Assembly: GCA_034509425.1 (NCBI GenBank)
Contig: JAVTVJ010000814.1
Span: 434,001-498,000 of the forward strand
Source: Eopsaltria australis
Lineage: Eukaryota; Chordata; Aves; Passeriformes; Petroicidae
Direction: 5' to 3'
Length of the DNA stretch: 64,000 bases
Positions 43,656 to 55,640 of the stretch are shown here, one piece after another (position 1 is the stretch's first letter; each line of letters starts with the position of its first letter). A program made the position numbers and the translations under genes. Under the pieces are notes generated by a model. It made no database searches. It saw nothing but the letters and a program-made list of their open reading frames with translations, and was not told where the DNA came from.

Positions 43656-44745
43656 CATCGCCACGGCAGCAGCTGTCAGTGGCAGCACCAGGGTGGGGGC
43701 CGGGGGTTTCAAAGCCGGTTTCTGGCAGGGTGACAGCTCTGTGGGCTGGCAGCTCTGCTCAGCTCCTGCGTCCTGCCCAGGAGCAGAGCCAGAACGCCGC
43801 CGTCGCTGGCACAGCCGCGTGTGCTGCAGACAGAGAAGCTCCCTGAGCGCGTCCCGCCCGACGCCCCGCGGGGAATCAGCTGCTGAGGCTGGGTTTGATC
43901 CGTCCCCCGAGAGCTCCTGCTCAGACAAAACAGCCAGAAAGAGGAGGGAAAAATTCCAGAACTCGATCCACTAGAGGCGACTCCCCCTAGAATCATTAAC
44001 GGTCTCACCAAGAAAGGACCAAAAAAAAGCCTTGTAATTCCTGAAGCCTGGACTCCAATTAATTTTTTTTTGAGTTGTCGTAAGCAAGAGGAAAAAAATT
44101 TGCACAGGCAGGACCAATGTTCTCCTAATTACCTAAACACTTTATTAACCAACGCTAATTAAAGCATTTCTTGGAGTCTGACAAATGTCTGGAATTACTC
44201 AATTTAGAAGTTAGTTTTGTCTCCCGTAATTTATACAGTGATGGAAAGTTGGGGAGGGGGGGAATATCTTTCAACTGATATTTTTTTATTAAAGCTGACA
44301 GCAATAATTAGTTATTTGCTACTAATGGGGTGGCCCCTGGAGGGAAATTTGCTGAGATGGATGGCTTGGGCTCACGCCAGCAGTAATTGGTCTGAGCCTT
44401 GGTCAGGCGCTGGCAGGGCGTCCTGAATCAGCCGGCACCGCGCTCCAGCCCCACCTTCCATCCCGGCCTCCCCGAGCCCCAGCAGCTTTGGAGACGGAGC
44501 CTGGCAGGAATGGCAGCAGGAAATGAGGCTGGAAGTTGGGAATTGCAGCTTGGGATTTAAGGGCAGCTCCCGTTTCTCTGGGAATAAGGGGTTTGTGTTG
44601 TGCCACCCTGGTGGACAGTTGATGGCGAGTAGAAGGGATCCACAATAAAAATTCCATTTGTTTTCTTCCAGAGAATATCTCATTGTGTTTTTCTGGGGCC
44701 AGTGGGAGAAGCTTTGGGCCTGGATGTAAAGCTGTGACTGATAAT
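43656..44745. other. Non-coding stretch between minisatellite and polypurine tract
   Basis: 43660-43890 is CpG-richer; an AT-rich island at about 44000-44330 contains CCAATTAATTTTTTTTTG, CTAATTACC and CGCTAATTAAAGC segments, and may be regulatory. No exon or mobile element is supported. Confidence 0.5.
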
Positions 44746-44956
44746 GAGAGAAGAGAAAGAGGGAGAAGAGAAAAGAGAAGAGAAGAGAAGAGAAGAGAAG
44801 AGAAGAGAAGAGAAGAGAAGAGAAGAGAAGAGAAGAGAAGAGAAGAGAAGAGAAAAGAAAAAAGAAAAGAAAAGAAAAGAAAAGAAAAGAAAAGAAAAGA
44901 AAAGAAAAGAAAAGAAAAGAAAAGAAAAGAAAAGAAAAGAAAAGAAAAGAGAAAAG
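44746..44956. repeat. 211-bp uninterrupted polypurine tract: (AGAAG)n then (AAAAG)n
   Basis: Every base from 44746 to 44956 on the plus strand is A or G. The left half is mainly pentamer AGAAG (about 44771-44851); the right half is mainly AAAAG (about 44862-44950). An imperfect leader and a short junction make up the rest. Such mirror-like homopurine runs can form triplex (H-DNA). The minus-strand Phe/Leu/Ser-rich frames across it are artefacts of TTTTC and TTCTC repeats. Confidence 0.97.
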
Positions 44957-46440
44957 TTTAATGCTAAGCACTTACCACGGGCTTTTACCTCGCTGTTTCT
45001 CATTGCTGGAGTCAACTGACTACAGCTCCTCTTAAAAGTAGGTTTCTGGTTTCCACAGACACAGAAAAAGCCCCGATCATGGAAAACTAATGAGCTCTGC
45101 AGGTTCAGAAATCAGAATGCAAAGAAAGAGGATCCAGATTTTCTTTTCATCTCCTTTTTTTTGAGCTTGACATATAATTTTGAGTGCTCACGTTGTCAAT
45201 ACCTTTTGTTTCTCATCCTTCCTATAAAACTGCAAATGATCCAATTATAGAGCAAAAGGAACTGAAAAGGGGGAAGCAAGAGGAATAGAATAATCTATGG
45301 GGGAAAGAAGGTAGCTGAGATGAAAAGCTAATGAAACAACAAATCCAAAGTAGTGCGGACAAATTAAAGGTGGTTTGGAGTCAGACAGGGAGGGGAGGGC
45401 AAGGCAAGGATTCAGGTCTGTCCTTTGGCATCTCCACCTGGCCCAGGCCCAGGCCCAGGCCCTTCCCTCTGGCTGCCTCCTGAGCCCCCACTGGGTTCCA
45501 TCACACAAAGGGAGCTCCCCTGGCCCGCCCTGCGGGGCAGCTCTGGCCATGCCGTGCCCATGACCCAGGGATGCCCTTCCGTGGGCTCAGCCAGATCTGC
45601 CGTGTGCAGCAGCGAGATTCTCTGCAGCCTGGCATGGAAAGATCTATTTTCCTTCTCTTTTTGTCCCCCAGGAAGGAGAGGAGAAACACGTCACAGGCTG
45701 AGAAAGATGCTGAAACTGTGCCGGTGGAGGGGGGAAGTGGGGATCCTTGACTGGCGCGTTATCGCCGTGCTGTTCCGCACAGGGAGTGGCGCTGAAAGCC
45801 CTGGTTGCAGACAGGGCTCGGTGATGGAGCTGTGTCAGGAGGTGTTTCACATCTCCCGGCCCTGCTGGAACCACCACGGCTTCCAGATATTCCAGGCTGG
45901 GCGTTTGCTCCGGGGTCTGCCCATGCTGGCAGCCCTGGCACCCCGAGCCCCTTTCCCATCTCCCAAAGCCTCTCCACACCCCGAAACCTCTCCTCCCACA
46001 CTCAGCCCCAAACAATCGGCACAGACCCCAAGGGCACCGTCCCACCCCGTGGCATCCCTGCCCACATTCCCAGGAAAGGAGCATCTCCCCCTCCTCTCCT
46101 TGCTCTGCACCCCCAGCCTTCCCAAGGTGGGAGATGTGGGCTCTGGGGACCCTGTTCGGGATAAAGGGACCTACAGGAGCCTTTCCTGCAGCACAGTCCT
46201 GGCAGCTCCTGCATTAGCTACAGATTGCTGCGTTCCCACCTGGGAAAGCTCAGGATTCCCGTTTCTCTCTCCCTGGAAGTGCCCACGGTGGCAGCTGGGG
46301 CAAGAGCAGAGCCCGTGTGGGAACCCCCGGCAAAGCCCTGGCTGCATTCCAGCATTCCCGGTGGGAACGCCACGCTCCAGCTCCCTGCAGAGTCCCTTGT
46401 GCTGCAGAGCCCCGGAGACACCAAAAAGGCAACCCAGGAG
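44957..46440. other. Non-coding stretch, includes a long unsupported open frame
   Basis: AT-rich at 45080-45380. A 353-codon plus-strand frame covers 45425-46486, beginning in the GGCCCA hexamer repeat. It is Pro/Ser-rich, lacks a domain, and coexists with minus-strand frames of up to 146 codons over the same bases. I do not call it a gene. No mobile element is recognised. Confidence 0.5.
45440..45462. repeat. (GGCCCA)3.8 hexamer repeat
   Basis: Three perfect GGCCCA units and a five-base partial. In the long open frame it gives Pro-Gly repeats. Confidence 0.9.
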
Positions 46441-47260
46441 CAAAAAACCCACACTTTATTTTAAAGCTTTTAAGGGAATATTGTGAAGAATGGAAAAGGG
46501 TTTTGATCTTTCTTTTTTCCCCCAAACTAAAAGTAAAAAAAAAAAAAGCTTTTAAAATAAATAGCTGACAATGTCTCTTATTTGAGTAATTCTTTGCCAG
46601 CAATAAATGTGTCACTCTAAAGTGCTTTATTTAGAAATAAAAAAATGTTTTTCTTTGTAGAGTGCTCCACGTTACAGCAAGTTACAGGCTGGGAATGAAA
46701 TCCTCCTCTTCTCACTGCATCCCCCTCCCTGCGAGATACATTCATATATTCTCCTATAATCTGATTTAGGTTATAAAAATATAAAAAAAAAGGAGAAAAA
46801 ATAGAGAGACATCTGGCTCTCCCACACATCTGACATTTCCCTTTATGCCTGGTTTAACTTTTTTATGACTGCCTGGGTTCGCTTCATTGGAGAATTTCTC
46901 CCTTCAAATGAGTTTCCTGTTTTATGCTGAAATTTTCCTTTAGACAAACCTGGTAATTTTTCAAGTTAAAATGTGTATGTTTTAAGCACTTAGGAAGTTT
47001 AAGGATCCGACTGACGGGGACATAAATCCCAGTTTATTCACACTGGAGTCCCTGTGTCTGACTGATCCTTTGGAAAAAAAATAAGAGAGAGGCAAGAATG
47101 AGCCTGGCATATTTTTTACTTGTTTTACAGTAGGAAAAAAAAAAGCCTCAAACTGTCAATCCAGTGAGTAATTTATTAGTGCCTGCTCACACTTCTAAGT
47201 TTTATGTGCTAATCCAGGGAAGGCAGCACTTCCTCAAGCCCTCACTTGTTTAATAGGAAA
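46441..47260. promoter_or_regulatory. Extended AT-rich segment, possible regulatory or old repeat
   Basis: About 800 bases of AT-rich sequence with several A or T runs (46535-46547, 46783-46803, 47130-47142), AATAAA-like hexamers, and GTAATTTATTAGTGCC near 47170. Composition alone cannot separate a cluster of conserved elements from a very old, unrecognisable interspersed repeat. Confidence 0.2.
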
Positions 47261-48529
47261 TGAAAAGGGGGCTGATGGAGTCTCCCTGCTTTGGGGCAGC
47301 TTCTCCGCAGGGCATGGATGGAGGTGCCTGGGGAGTTCTGGCTCTGCCCGGGTACCACGGCATCTCTCCCACCCCCCTCATCCTCCCTTCAGCTCCCTGT
47401 GGGTGACTCAGAATGCGGGATCAAGTCCTGGACACCGGCAGGACGAGCACTCCGGCTCGGTAATGAGGAGGAGGAAAAAGAAACAATCAAAAAAGGCAGG
47501 GAAATAAATGACCAAAGCGGAGCAGGGAGCGAAAACCTGCCATGGCCTGAGGTGTCTACAGGTGCCTGGGCCCGCAGGGGGGTTCGGAGCCGCAGGTGAC
47601 ACTGCCAGGAGCCTGTGTCGTGTCCCCAGGAGCACTCGTGGCTCACATGAGAACGGCTCGTCTGGGCCCCGCGGAGCGCAGGGAGGGACACCGAGGTCGG
47701 GGGGTGTTCCAGGGCAGTGTCCCCAGAATAAGCCCTCGGGAGCCGGTTAAAGCTCATTTCTGAGGGGCTGGGAAAGGGCAGGGAGGTAAAACTTCAGGGA
47801 AGAACAGGAAGCCGGATTTGGAGAGATCCCCCTCCCCTCCTCCTCCCCCGAGCCTTCCTCACCGGCTCCCTGACCACCCCCAGCCCCCGGCCCCCCCACC
47901 TCGGCACCACCCGAGACACACCGGCGCTTCCCCCTCTCCATCCTGTGCCTGGAGCTGGAACACATCTCCATGGCTGTTGGCTGGGGAGTTGCTTGCCAGA
48001 GAAATCAGTATCCCCTTCCCTCCAGCTAATTCCGGCCCTGGTTCCGGGGAAAAGCAGCCGGGGAGAGGCCCGGTGTGACAAGTGCACCTCCGTCTCCATC
48101 CCTGTTCCTCCACTGGGAACAAGGGATATTTACTGCTGGTGGCTGGGGAGCTCCTGTGTCCCCCTGGGGGCTCCTGTGTCCCCCTGCCCACTGCTAAGTG
48201 GCCTTAGGAGAGAGCGGCGGGGGCCAGGGGGACTCAATTCCAGCACAGGCTCAGCTTTCAGGTTCCATCCAAACGCCTAATTAAATTTTCAGAGTGCTAA
48301 CTGCTCGGGATCCAACACAAATAGCTGCAGAAGCCAGAGGGAAAGCAGGGAAAGGATGGAGGGGGGTCGGGGGGAGAAAGGAGGGAGAAACCTAAAACAA
48401 ATAAATTAATTAAACAAATAAACAGGGAGAGAAATAAAAAGGGAAAGTAAACTAAAAGCAGCAGCAGCCCTGGCCGCCAGAGCACTCATTAGCTGCGGGA
48501 GAGGAGGGAAGTGTCTCGCTGTCTGGGGC
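47261..48529. other. Non-coding stretch left of a CpG island
   Basis: GC-rich with two C-rich pieces (47820-47930). AT-rich at 48270-48460, including AATAAATTAATTAAACAAATAAAC. A 20-bp tandem duplication is listed at 48150-48189. No gene called. Confidence 0.5.
48150..48189. repeat. 20-bp tandem duplication
   Basis: Two copies of GCTCCTGTGTCCCCCTGGGG, the second ending GCCC. Local duplication. Confidence 0.9.
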
Positions 48530-48860
48530 TGTCATCCTTCATCCTGACGAGCACTTAGGGAGTCGCGACCCCTTTCAGCATCGCCATACAGGCAATCAGC
48601 CCCTCGCATCGGTCACCGCCGCCGCGCCGCATCCCCGCCTCGCCGCGGGCGCGCTCGGAAAGAGGGATATTATATCCCCGCAAAGCAGGGATGGGGGTGG
48701 CTGCTGCCCACGCCGCCCCCGCTGCCTGCAGCTCATGCCAGGGTAGGCAGGGAAGAGGCAGCAGCGAAGGCAGGAGCTGCCGAGCCGCAGCCCCGCCCGG
48801 TGCCCGCAGCCCCGGGGGTGCCCCCGGCCCGGGAGAGGCTGGGGAGCGGCACAGCCCTTT
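48530..48860. promoter_or_regulatory. CpG-island-like segment
   Basis: Dense in CpG, peaking at about 48605-48660 (CACCGCCGCCGCGCCGC and on), compared with CpG-poor flanks. A short palindrome GGGATATTATATCCC (7-base arms, one central T) is at 48664-48678. Such islands often mark promoters or developmental CpG elements. No convincing first exon was found; an ATG at 48690 opens a 64-codon frame of low complexity. Confidence 0.45.
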
Positions 48861-51160
48861 GTGCCCGTGCCGAGCTGTCAGCTAACACCGAGTGCAGCTG
48901 GGTTTAGAGGGGAAAAAAAAACAGTGTCATCTGCCGAGGAGGAGCCCGGGAGCGGTTTGTGGTGAGGGCAGGGGATGGGGGGGGCTGTGACCCCCGGGCC
49001 GGAGGAAGGGGGATCGCAGGGGATCCGCGGGGCTGGAGCGGACACCGCCGATGGCTCTGTCCAGCTCCCCTTGGCGCTGGGATAATCTGGAGCACGGCTG
49101 ATGCTGAAGGGGCTGAGCTGGAGCCTCAGAGCCACGGCCCTGAGCGGGGGCCGCTGCTCTGCCTGTGCCCAGCGCTGACAGCAGCGCATCCCTGCCTGGA
49201 AAATGGGAGCAGCCGCCGGCTCGGGGTGTTCGTGGCAGGAGGAGGAGGACACGGCAGTCCTGGGCTTGTTCCAGTCAGGTTCACCGTGACACAGAGCCAG
49301 CAGTGTCGCGGTTCCCTCTCCGTGAAGCCGCAGCTCTGAACACACCGAAACACCTCTGGATTTCCTCTGCAAACATTGCTTGTTCTGCTGGACTGTTTGC
49401 TCCTCGTCAACACAGGGGAAATTCGTCCGGGTGCTTCAACACCTCGAGAGCAAACAGTGTGTGGTTATTTAAGCAAAAAAAGCAAACACTTCTTCCACCA
49501 AAACGTGGAGTTGAAAAAGACAAGGGAAGAAAGGGATGTGCCTGTGCCCTGGGAGAGGATGCAGAGCATCAGGACCACCCTGGCAGTGCTGGGACAGTCA
49601 GCTCCGCGCTGAGGGAGCTGGGGCAAGGGGCAGAACACAGGTCTGACTGGCTTTGCCACACTCGTGCCCCTTTTTGGGAACCTCTGCTTGTGTCCATGCC
49701 CTGCATTGGGTGTCACAGCCTCTGGGCAGGGCCACCCCAAGGCACCACAGCTTCGGAGCCACTGCTGCTACAGCTCAAACCTTTCTTTTTAATTTATTTC
49801 TTTCTCTACTTTCACTAAAGAAACTGAACCAGTTTTAGTTTCCTCTGATTCCATAAAGGAATATCAGTTACACCGTGAGTCCAATTTATTCTTTTCTATG
49901 TATTCATTAAATCCCAGGTTGTTACTGTGCTATTTAATGGAATTGATGGTGTAATTAAGCTACAGGCAGACATTAACCACCAGAACCGTCAGGGAGGTTT
50001 AGGATCCTTTACTGCTCTGTTCCCGGTGTTATATGGCTCCTGGTTTCATAACGATGACTCCAGCCAGTTATATCCAAACATCCCCTGGCCTCTTCAGAAC
50101 GAGTCCAGACTTACCCCAAAGAGCCTCAGCTCCAGGTTTCATAACGTGGGAGTGATGATCTCATCCCGCTGCTGGGGGCTGGAACACGGGGAGCAGTCTG
50201 GGACAGTTTGTAAATCACTCTGAGTTCACCAGAGGGGTGATGTGTTCTGCTCTCAGAGGCATCGGCTCCGCAGCCATGAGCAGCTCCAACACGTGTGCGA
50301 GAGCCTGACCCCATTTTCACTCCTCTTCAGGGGAGTGGATCCGGTTTGACGCTGCTGACAGTCCTCCCCAGCATCCTGTCCCGTGCCAAAATCCTCCTTT
50401 CTCCCCCACAATCAAATCTGCTCTGGTCCCCTCCTCATCCAGGAAGCACAAACCACAGGCATGGGTTGGAGCACTCGTACCGTCCCCATGGGCAGAACAA
50501 AGGCAGTACCGAGGGGTTCAGAACCTCCCCAGCTTTGGGCGCCTCCCTCCTCCTGGGCTCCTCCAGCACCTTTGGCCCCCACCAGGCACGGTGCAAACCC
50601 TCAGCAGATAAAACTGCCCGCTGGAATTTGCCCGCACCAGGAGAACCGGGACTGGGCTCTGTCAGCTGAAGAGGTCCAGCTCCGGGTGGGAGCCGGAGCA
50701 GAGGGAAGCAGCACCCACGCTCCACAGGGACATCAACAGCTCTTCCCTGCTCCCTGTCTGAGGCTGAACCTCGCAGAGGCTTTGGGATGGAGGTGAGGCC
50801 ATCATAATAACTGCCATTGCCTTCAGAGATCGTATCCCCAGCCTTATCTGCCCGGAGATATCAGCATCTGATCACACGGCAATTACCGGGCCAGATTTGC
50901 ACTAATTGGCTCTCTGGAGTAAAGTTACCTCCGATCTCCGTGTCCTGGGTGCTCAGCAGGCAGCGATTTACAGCCCAACAGGTTCGCTGGGATGATCTAA
51001 CAGGGATTAGCCGCAGCCACCAGCCAGGGAGCCAGGGACCCTTGCCAGATGCACGTCTGCAAGCTGCAGGGAAAAGACACAGCTTTTTAGGAAAATCTGT
51101 GTCTGTGGGCTCTGCCCCCACCTCTGCACAGCCCGGGTGCCCCTTCAGGCCCCAGTCCCT
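48861..51160. other. Non-coding stretch right of the CpG island
   Basis: GC-rich DNA with moderate CpG to about 49350; AT-rich at 49780-49980 (GGAATTGATGGTGTAATTAAGC). A minus-strand GTAAGT-like donor near 50111-50117 has no convincing exon. The 217-codon frame at 49165-49818 has no domain and overlaps others. No gene called. Confidence 0.5.
48966..48984 (+). other. Potential G-quadruplex motif
   Basis: GGGCAGGGGATGGGGGGGG provides four runs of at least three G with loops of one to two bases, if the last eight G are split. It lies about 100 bases after the CpG-rich segment. Confidence 0.4.
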
Positions 51161-53240
51161 CAATTGGAATGAACAAATGCCATCTTTCCATGTCTTTTTT
51201 CCTTGTTTTTCTTCTGTAATACCATATATTTTGGAGGGCAGGTATCTCAAAGGCACCCCAAGACAAAACCCACTGGTTAAACATGGGAAATGACTCTTCT
51301 GTTTTACTGCAGCTTCAGCTGAAAAATGGAGACTAAGGAAAATCATGCAGAGCAGCCAAGTTAGGGCATATTATTTTATAAATCAGTTTTCTTTACTGAA
51401 AACACCTCAGAAAATCTCCGAATCATCACCTGGGCGATGGGAGTTGGTAACACGGAGAGGGGGCCCTTCTCCAGGGCAGGATTTTTAATAACTTCCTCAC
51501 CACGGGAGGCTGTTAGAGAATCTCAGCTGGAAGATTTTTTTCACCCAGCTGGATCTTGCAGTCTTCTTACATCATTAACTCAGCGAGATAATTTCTGAAG
51601 AGGGGTTTGTTAGGAGCTGGTTTGATTTCCTTCCTGACAAACCTTCCAGGTATGTCTTGGTGCTTTTTTTGTTTTCCAAGGGAGAACAAAGTCTCTGATG
51701 TGACAATCACCGTGTCCTGCCAGACCAGCACGCTTGTCCCAGGGTAGGGAAGACAGATGACAAATTCCGTGGCTCCCCTGGGGCAGCAAGGGCTCTGCCT
51801 GGTGGATCCTGGCCGCTCTGCTGCTGTTCCTGGAACGCTGGAATGTTCCCGGCGGGATGCGGTGCCAGCCGAGGCCCCAGTGCTGGGGCGGCAGCAGCAG
51901 CTCGGGGCCTCCTGGTGCTGTGTCCTGCTCCTCAGCTCACGCTTCAATTGGCAGGTTGGAGGCTGAGAAGAAATGTTTCTTTCACAGCACATTACCAGCA
52001 ATCACAGTCTTTCTTTCTTCTTTATATCTAAAGAAATCCTCGCTATTGCCAGGGCCAGAGGTCAACGCTTTCCTTTCTGCTGCTCTCACTGCCACACGTC
52101 TGCTCTGCTTCTCCTCTTCCCGAGCTCTGAAGTTTGTAACAGGTTGGGGTTTTTTTTTCTTATCTTCAGCTGAGCACTTGGGATTCGATTTTTTTTTTCT
52201 TTCTACTTCCTTTCAAGAGCCCTGCAAACAAGACTCCAGACTCTGGGACCGTTCGGGCACCCATCCATCTCCTGAACCCTGTGAGTCTGGCCAGGCTCTG
52301 CTCTAGCAGAAGTAACACAAGGTCATGTTTTAAGTCCATAGCAAATTATTACCGGAAAATGTCCCTGCAGACATGAGTTTCCCAGGTAATCCAACTGCTG
52401 CTCTTGCATTGCTTTTAAATGAGTTGCCTTTTAATTCTATCAAGCGCTCGCTTGATCTCACGGCACAGGGAAGGATAAATATTGCTCCTACTCTAGGAAA
52501 CAAAGTGGCTTTGGCTGGGAAAATACGCCTTGGGGAAAAATTGGTCTGGCTTGGCTTTTATGGATGACACAGTTGGAGAGGGAGCGGGGAAGTCTCTGTC
52601 AGGGGCTGCTCCCCTGCACGCCTGGGCCTCTCCCCATGACTCATCCCTGGCTGAGGAATGACTTAGGAGTGGCAGGGGAAGCCGATCTCCATTAAACCCA
52701 AATCGTTTGTCACTGTGCAAGGAGCAGTGACAAGGAGGACAATTAGTGCAAGCCGGAGGTGATGTTTATGATGTGGAGCCGTGCCCATTAGCCAAGTGTT
52801 TATCACTGGGTGTTTGTCCAGCCCTGAAGGGCAACGAGGGAGTTTGGTGGGGTCAGGGAAAGGCCTTGCCATCCTTCTCCAGAGCCTCAGCTTTCATTAA
52901 AAAGATCATAAAAGTAGAGTAATAAAGCAGTTCTCTGCTGTCACTTGTGGGAAAGGCATCCTGAGGCAGTTGATGCCACCTGGGTTTGGACCAGGATTCC
53001 CCAGAGGAGGAGAGCCAGAGCCCCGGGTGGGCAGGGGATGCCCCATTGTGGGTGGGGGTCAGTCACTGGATTCTGCAGTTGTAGCCATCAAAGAGCCATC
53101 GCACTGTCACTGCTGTTAATGCTCTGCCAGCACAGGGCACAGGAGGCATTTAATTTCTTTAAGTGCAGCCTCATTTTGCAGATTTGGCTCAGAAAATGGG
53201 ATTTATCCAAAGCAGAACAAAACCACAGGGTCATCACAGG
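51161..53240. other. Non-coding stretch with several AT-rich pieces
   Basis: AT-rich pieces at 51170-51400, 51480-51660, 51970-52210 and 52310-52560. T runs occur near 52150 and 52190. The segment 52640-52940 mixes forkhead-like GTTTATCAC with CATTAAAAAGATCATAAAAG. No gene, repeat family or supported exon. Confidence 0.5.
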
Positions 53241-55640
53241 GAAGAATTGTGAGAGCACATGGCACCTCCTTCCTCCCCAGGAGCCTTGAGCCACTTCTCC
53301 CCAAAGATCCACCGCTGGATCGTCTTCCTCTCAGTCCTTCCTTTCGAGGAGCAGAGGAGTTGCCCACATTTGGCACGAGCTGTCATCCTGCTCAGCCTGC
53401 ATTTCCCAGCGAGGCAGAGGGGGAGGCCTGGGCTTCCCAGAGACGTGTCCCATTTTCTGCTCTCTGCTCCGGCAGCGCCGGGGAGCCCGTGGAGAGGCGG
53501 CGCTGCGGCGTTCCCTGCCCCAAGCTCCGCTCCGGCAGTCTCGCGCCGGGCTCCGGCTTGTTTTTGCTGTACCTGTGGGTGGATGTGGGAGCCTTTGATC
53601 ATCCGGGATTACTGCAGCTTTATGAGCTTTCAAACGGCAGCGGCTGCTCTGGATACAAAAGTGGGTCATGTTTGGTGCTGTGCCTGCGCGGATGCTTTGA
53701 TGCGCAGGGAAAGGGGAGGCTGGGATGGAGGATGGAGGGATGGGCTGGGGCATGGCTTGTGTGGGGCAGGGTCAGCTCCAGGTCCTGGCAGTTGGGCTGC
53801 GTGTGCTGCCAGGGCTGCCCTAAAGGATCGCTGTGGAAGTGGAGGATTGCTGTTTCCAGGGATGAGGAGGAGATGTGGGAGATGGACGCACGGCCAGGCT
53901 GTTCCGTGCCCGGCTCTCAGCTCCCTCCTCTCCCCAGCCCTGCAGTGCTGCACGACACGGGAGCTGCCGGCAGCTGGGAATCGCGCATTCCCTCAGATGT
54001 GTTCTCCTGCTAATGAAATAATGTAGGAGACATCGTTCCCCGTCACTTCCAGTTACACCCCCCCCGTGCCAGAGCCTGCCAGCATTCCCCTCCTGCGTGA
54101 GGGTAACAAACCTCTGCTAAAAAGAAAGGCCATTAATAATAATTACCACAAAGAAGAAAAAAAATAACCCTCTCTCTTTCTCTCTCTCTTTTAATGAGTC
54201 CTAAAAAAATAAGTTTCTTAATTGAAAAGCTTTCTACTTTGGAGTCAGCTCCAGCACTTCACAGCAGCCCAGGCAGCACCAGCAAGAGGAGATGAAACAG
54301 AGGGATGGGTCAGACAGTGCCTGATGGGAGCCGAGGGACCGACCTCAAAGCCAGGGGCACACGGACACCGTCACTGACATTCAAGGAGCCACCAACAAAG
54401 CACTAATTGGATTGGAAAGAGGCTGCAGGTGGAAAGAACCAAGGGGAAAACAGCTTTGGAGCAAACATCATTAGGGAGAGAAGTTCAGGTGAGGAAGAGG
54501 AGCTGGTCCTGAGCGGTGGATCCAAGCAGAGGGTGGCTCTCAGAGATCTCAGAGACCCCCCACTCAGGATCAGCGGGCTGGGGCCTCCACTCCTGCCTCT
54601 GCCAGGGCTGCAGGGCTCAGGGGAATGGTGCCGGAGCAGGGGAGCAGCCTGTCCCTGGCGTGGGAGGATGCAGGTGGCTCCCTGAGCAGGACCTGTCCCC
54701 ACAGGGTCTCATGCAGAGCCTGTAATTCAATTCTGAGCAAAACTCATCGAGGGCAGGGAGCAATCTGCTCTCATCTGGAAGGGGCCGGAGGATTTATGAA
54801 CCCGCCTGTCAGGTGGTGAAGTGCCCTCCTGGTAAATGCTTTGCTGAGCGTGCGTTCATCTTCTTCCCTGGCAGGAGCTGAGCAAGGACAGGCAAGGGAG
54901 CGGGGAGGGAGGGACAGCAGGGACATTAACCTGTCTGGATGACCACTCTCCATTCCAGGCCTGGGTACTGACCCACAGGATGACCAGGGGCCCCAGGACA
55001 GTTAATTTAAGCCGTTGCTCTAGTGCAGCAAGGCCAAAAGCCACGAGCCATCCGCATGCCTGGCACCAGCTCGTTTCCTGTTTCCAGCTCATAACTAATG
55101 AGCTAAAGCTTTATCAGCCAGCAAGACAGGCCCCACTGCTGGAGCATCCACTGCCCCATCCCCACGGGTCATGGAGAATGGCCACGGCCACGTCACCTCT
55201 GAGCTACCAGGGCTCATTTCCTGCTGCACTCGTGCCCGTGCGCGGTGGCAGCTCCTCCTGCAGTGTTCACAGCCTGGCAGCAGCCCAGCCCTGGGCAGAA
55301 AATGCTTCCACTGAGGCTTGATTGATCGCCTCACATTTGGCTACTCACCCGCTGGATTAACGAGCCGTGGGATGCAGGATGTGCCAACGTGCTCTTCCCA
55401 GTGGCATCGCTGTGGCCTCTGTCCCCAGGGGTGACCCTGAGGGGACGCTCCAGCCCCGTGTGCCCGCAGTGTCAGTGCCCCTGGCAGCCCATCCTGCTCC
55501 CTGGGTACTGTGCTGGGGATCTGGGAAAAGCTGCAGCCACTCGGGACTTCTTCAGAATGCCCAGGATTTAGAGGATTCAGCGTGGGCTTAGCACCTGGAC
55601 ACTCTGGTGTTCCTCTCCCACCCCTTTCCACATTTCCAGT
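53241..55640. other. Non-coding stretch, includes a small CpG cluster
   Basis: About 14 CpG dinucleotides fall in 53466-53560. Two plus-strand frames of about 255 codons (53249-54026) and a minus-strand frame are open across it together, which argues against coding. AT-rich at 54110-54235, including a CTCTCTCTTT run. No gene called. Confidence 0.5.

Noticed and set aside
42873..43928. 351-codon minus-strand open frame with His/Pro/Trp/Ile repeats, and overlapping 323- and 211-codon frames
   Set aside because: These run through the 23/24-bp minisatellite, are open in several frames at once and contain no domain; they reflect low stop content of the repeat.
44372..44971. 199-codon minus-strand frame rich in Phe, Leu and Ser resembling membrane segments
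   Set aside because: The hydrophobic run is produced by the TTTTC/TTCTC complement of the polypurine tract.
45425..46486. 353-codon plus-strand open frame
   Set aside because: Starts in a GGCCCA hexamer repeat, is low in complexity (Pro, Ser, Gly), has no recognisable domain and shares its bases with several minus-strand open frames.
48690..48885. First coding exon starting at the ATG after the CpG-rich peak
   Set aside because: The 64-codon frame is Ala/Pro/Gly low complexity and lacks a good start context or splice partner.
53249..54026. Two overlapping plus-strand frames of about 255 codons
   Set aside because: Both frames are open over the same interval, as is a minus-strand frame, so neither is favoured; no domain is seen.
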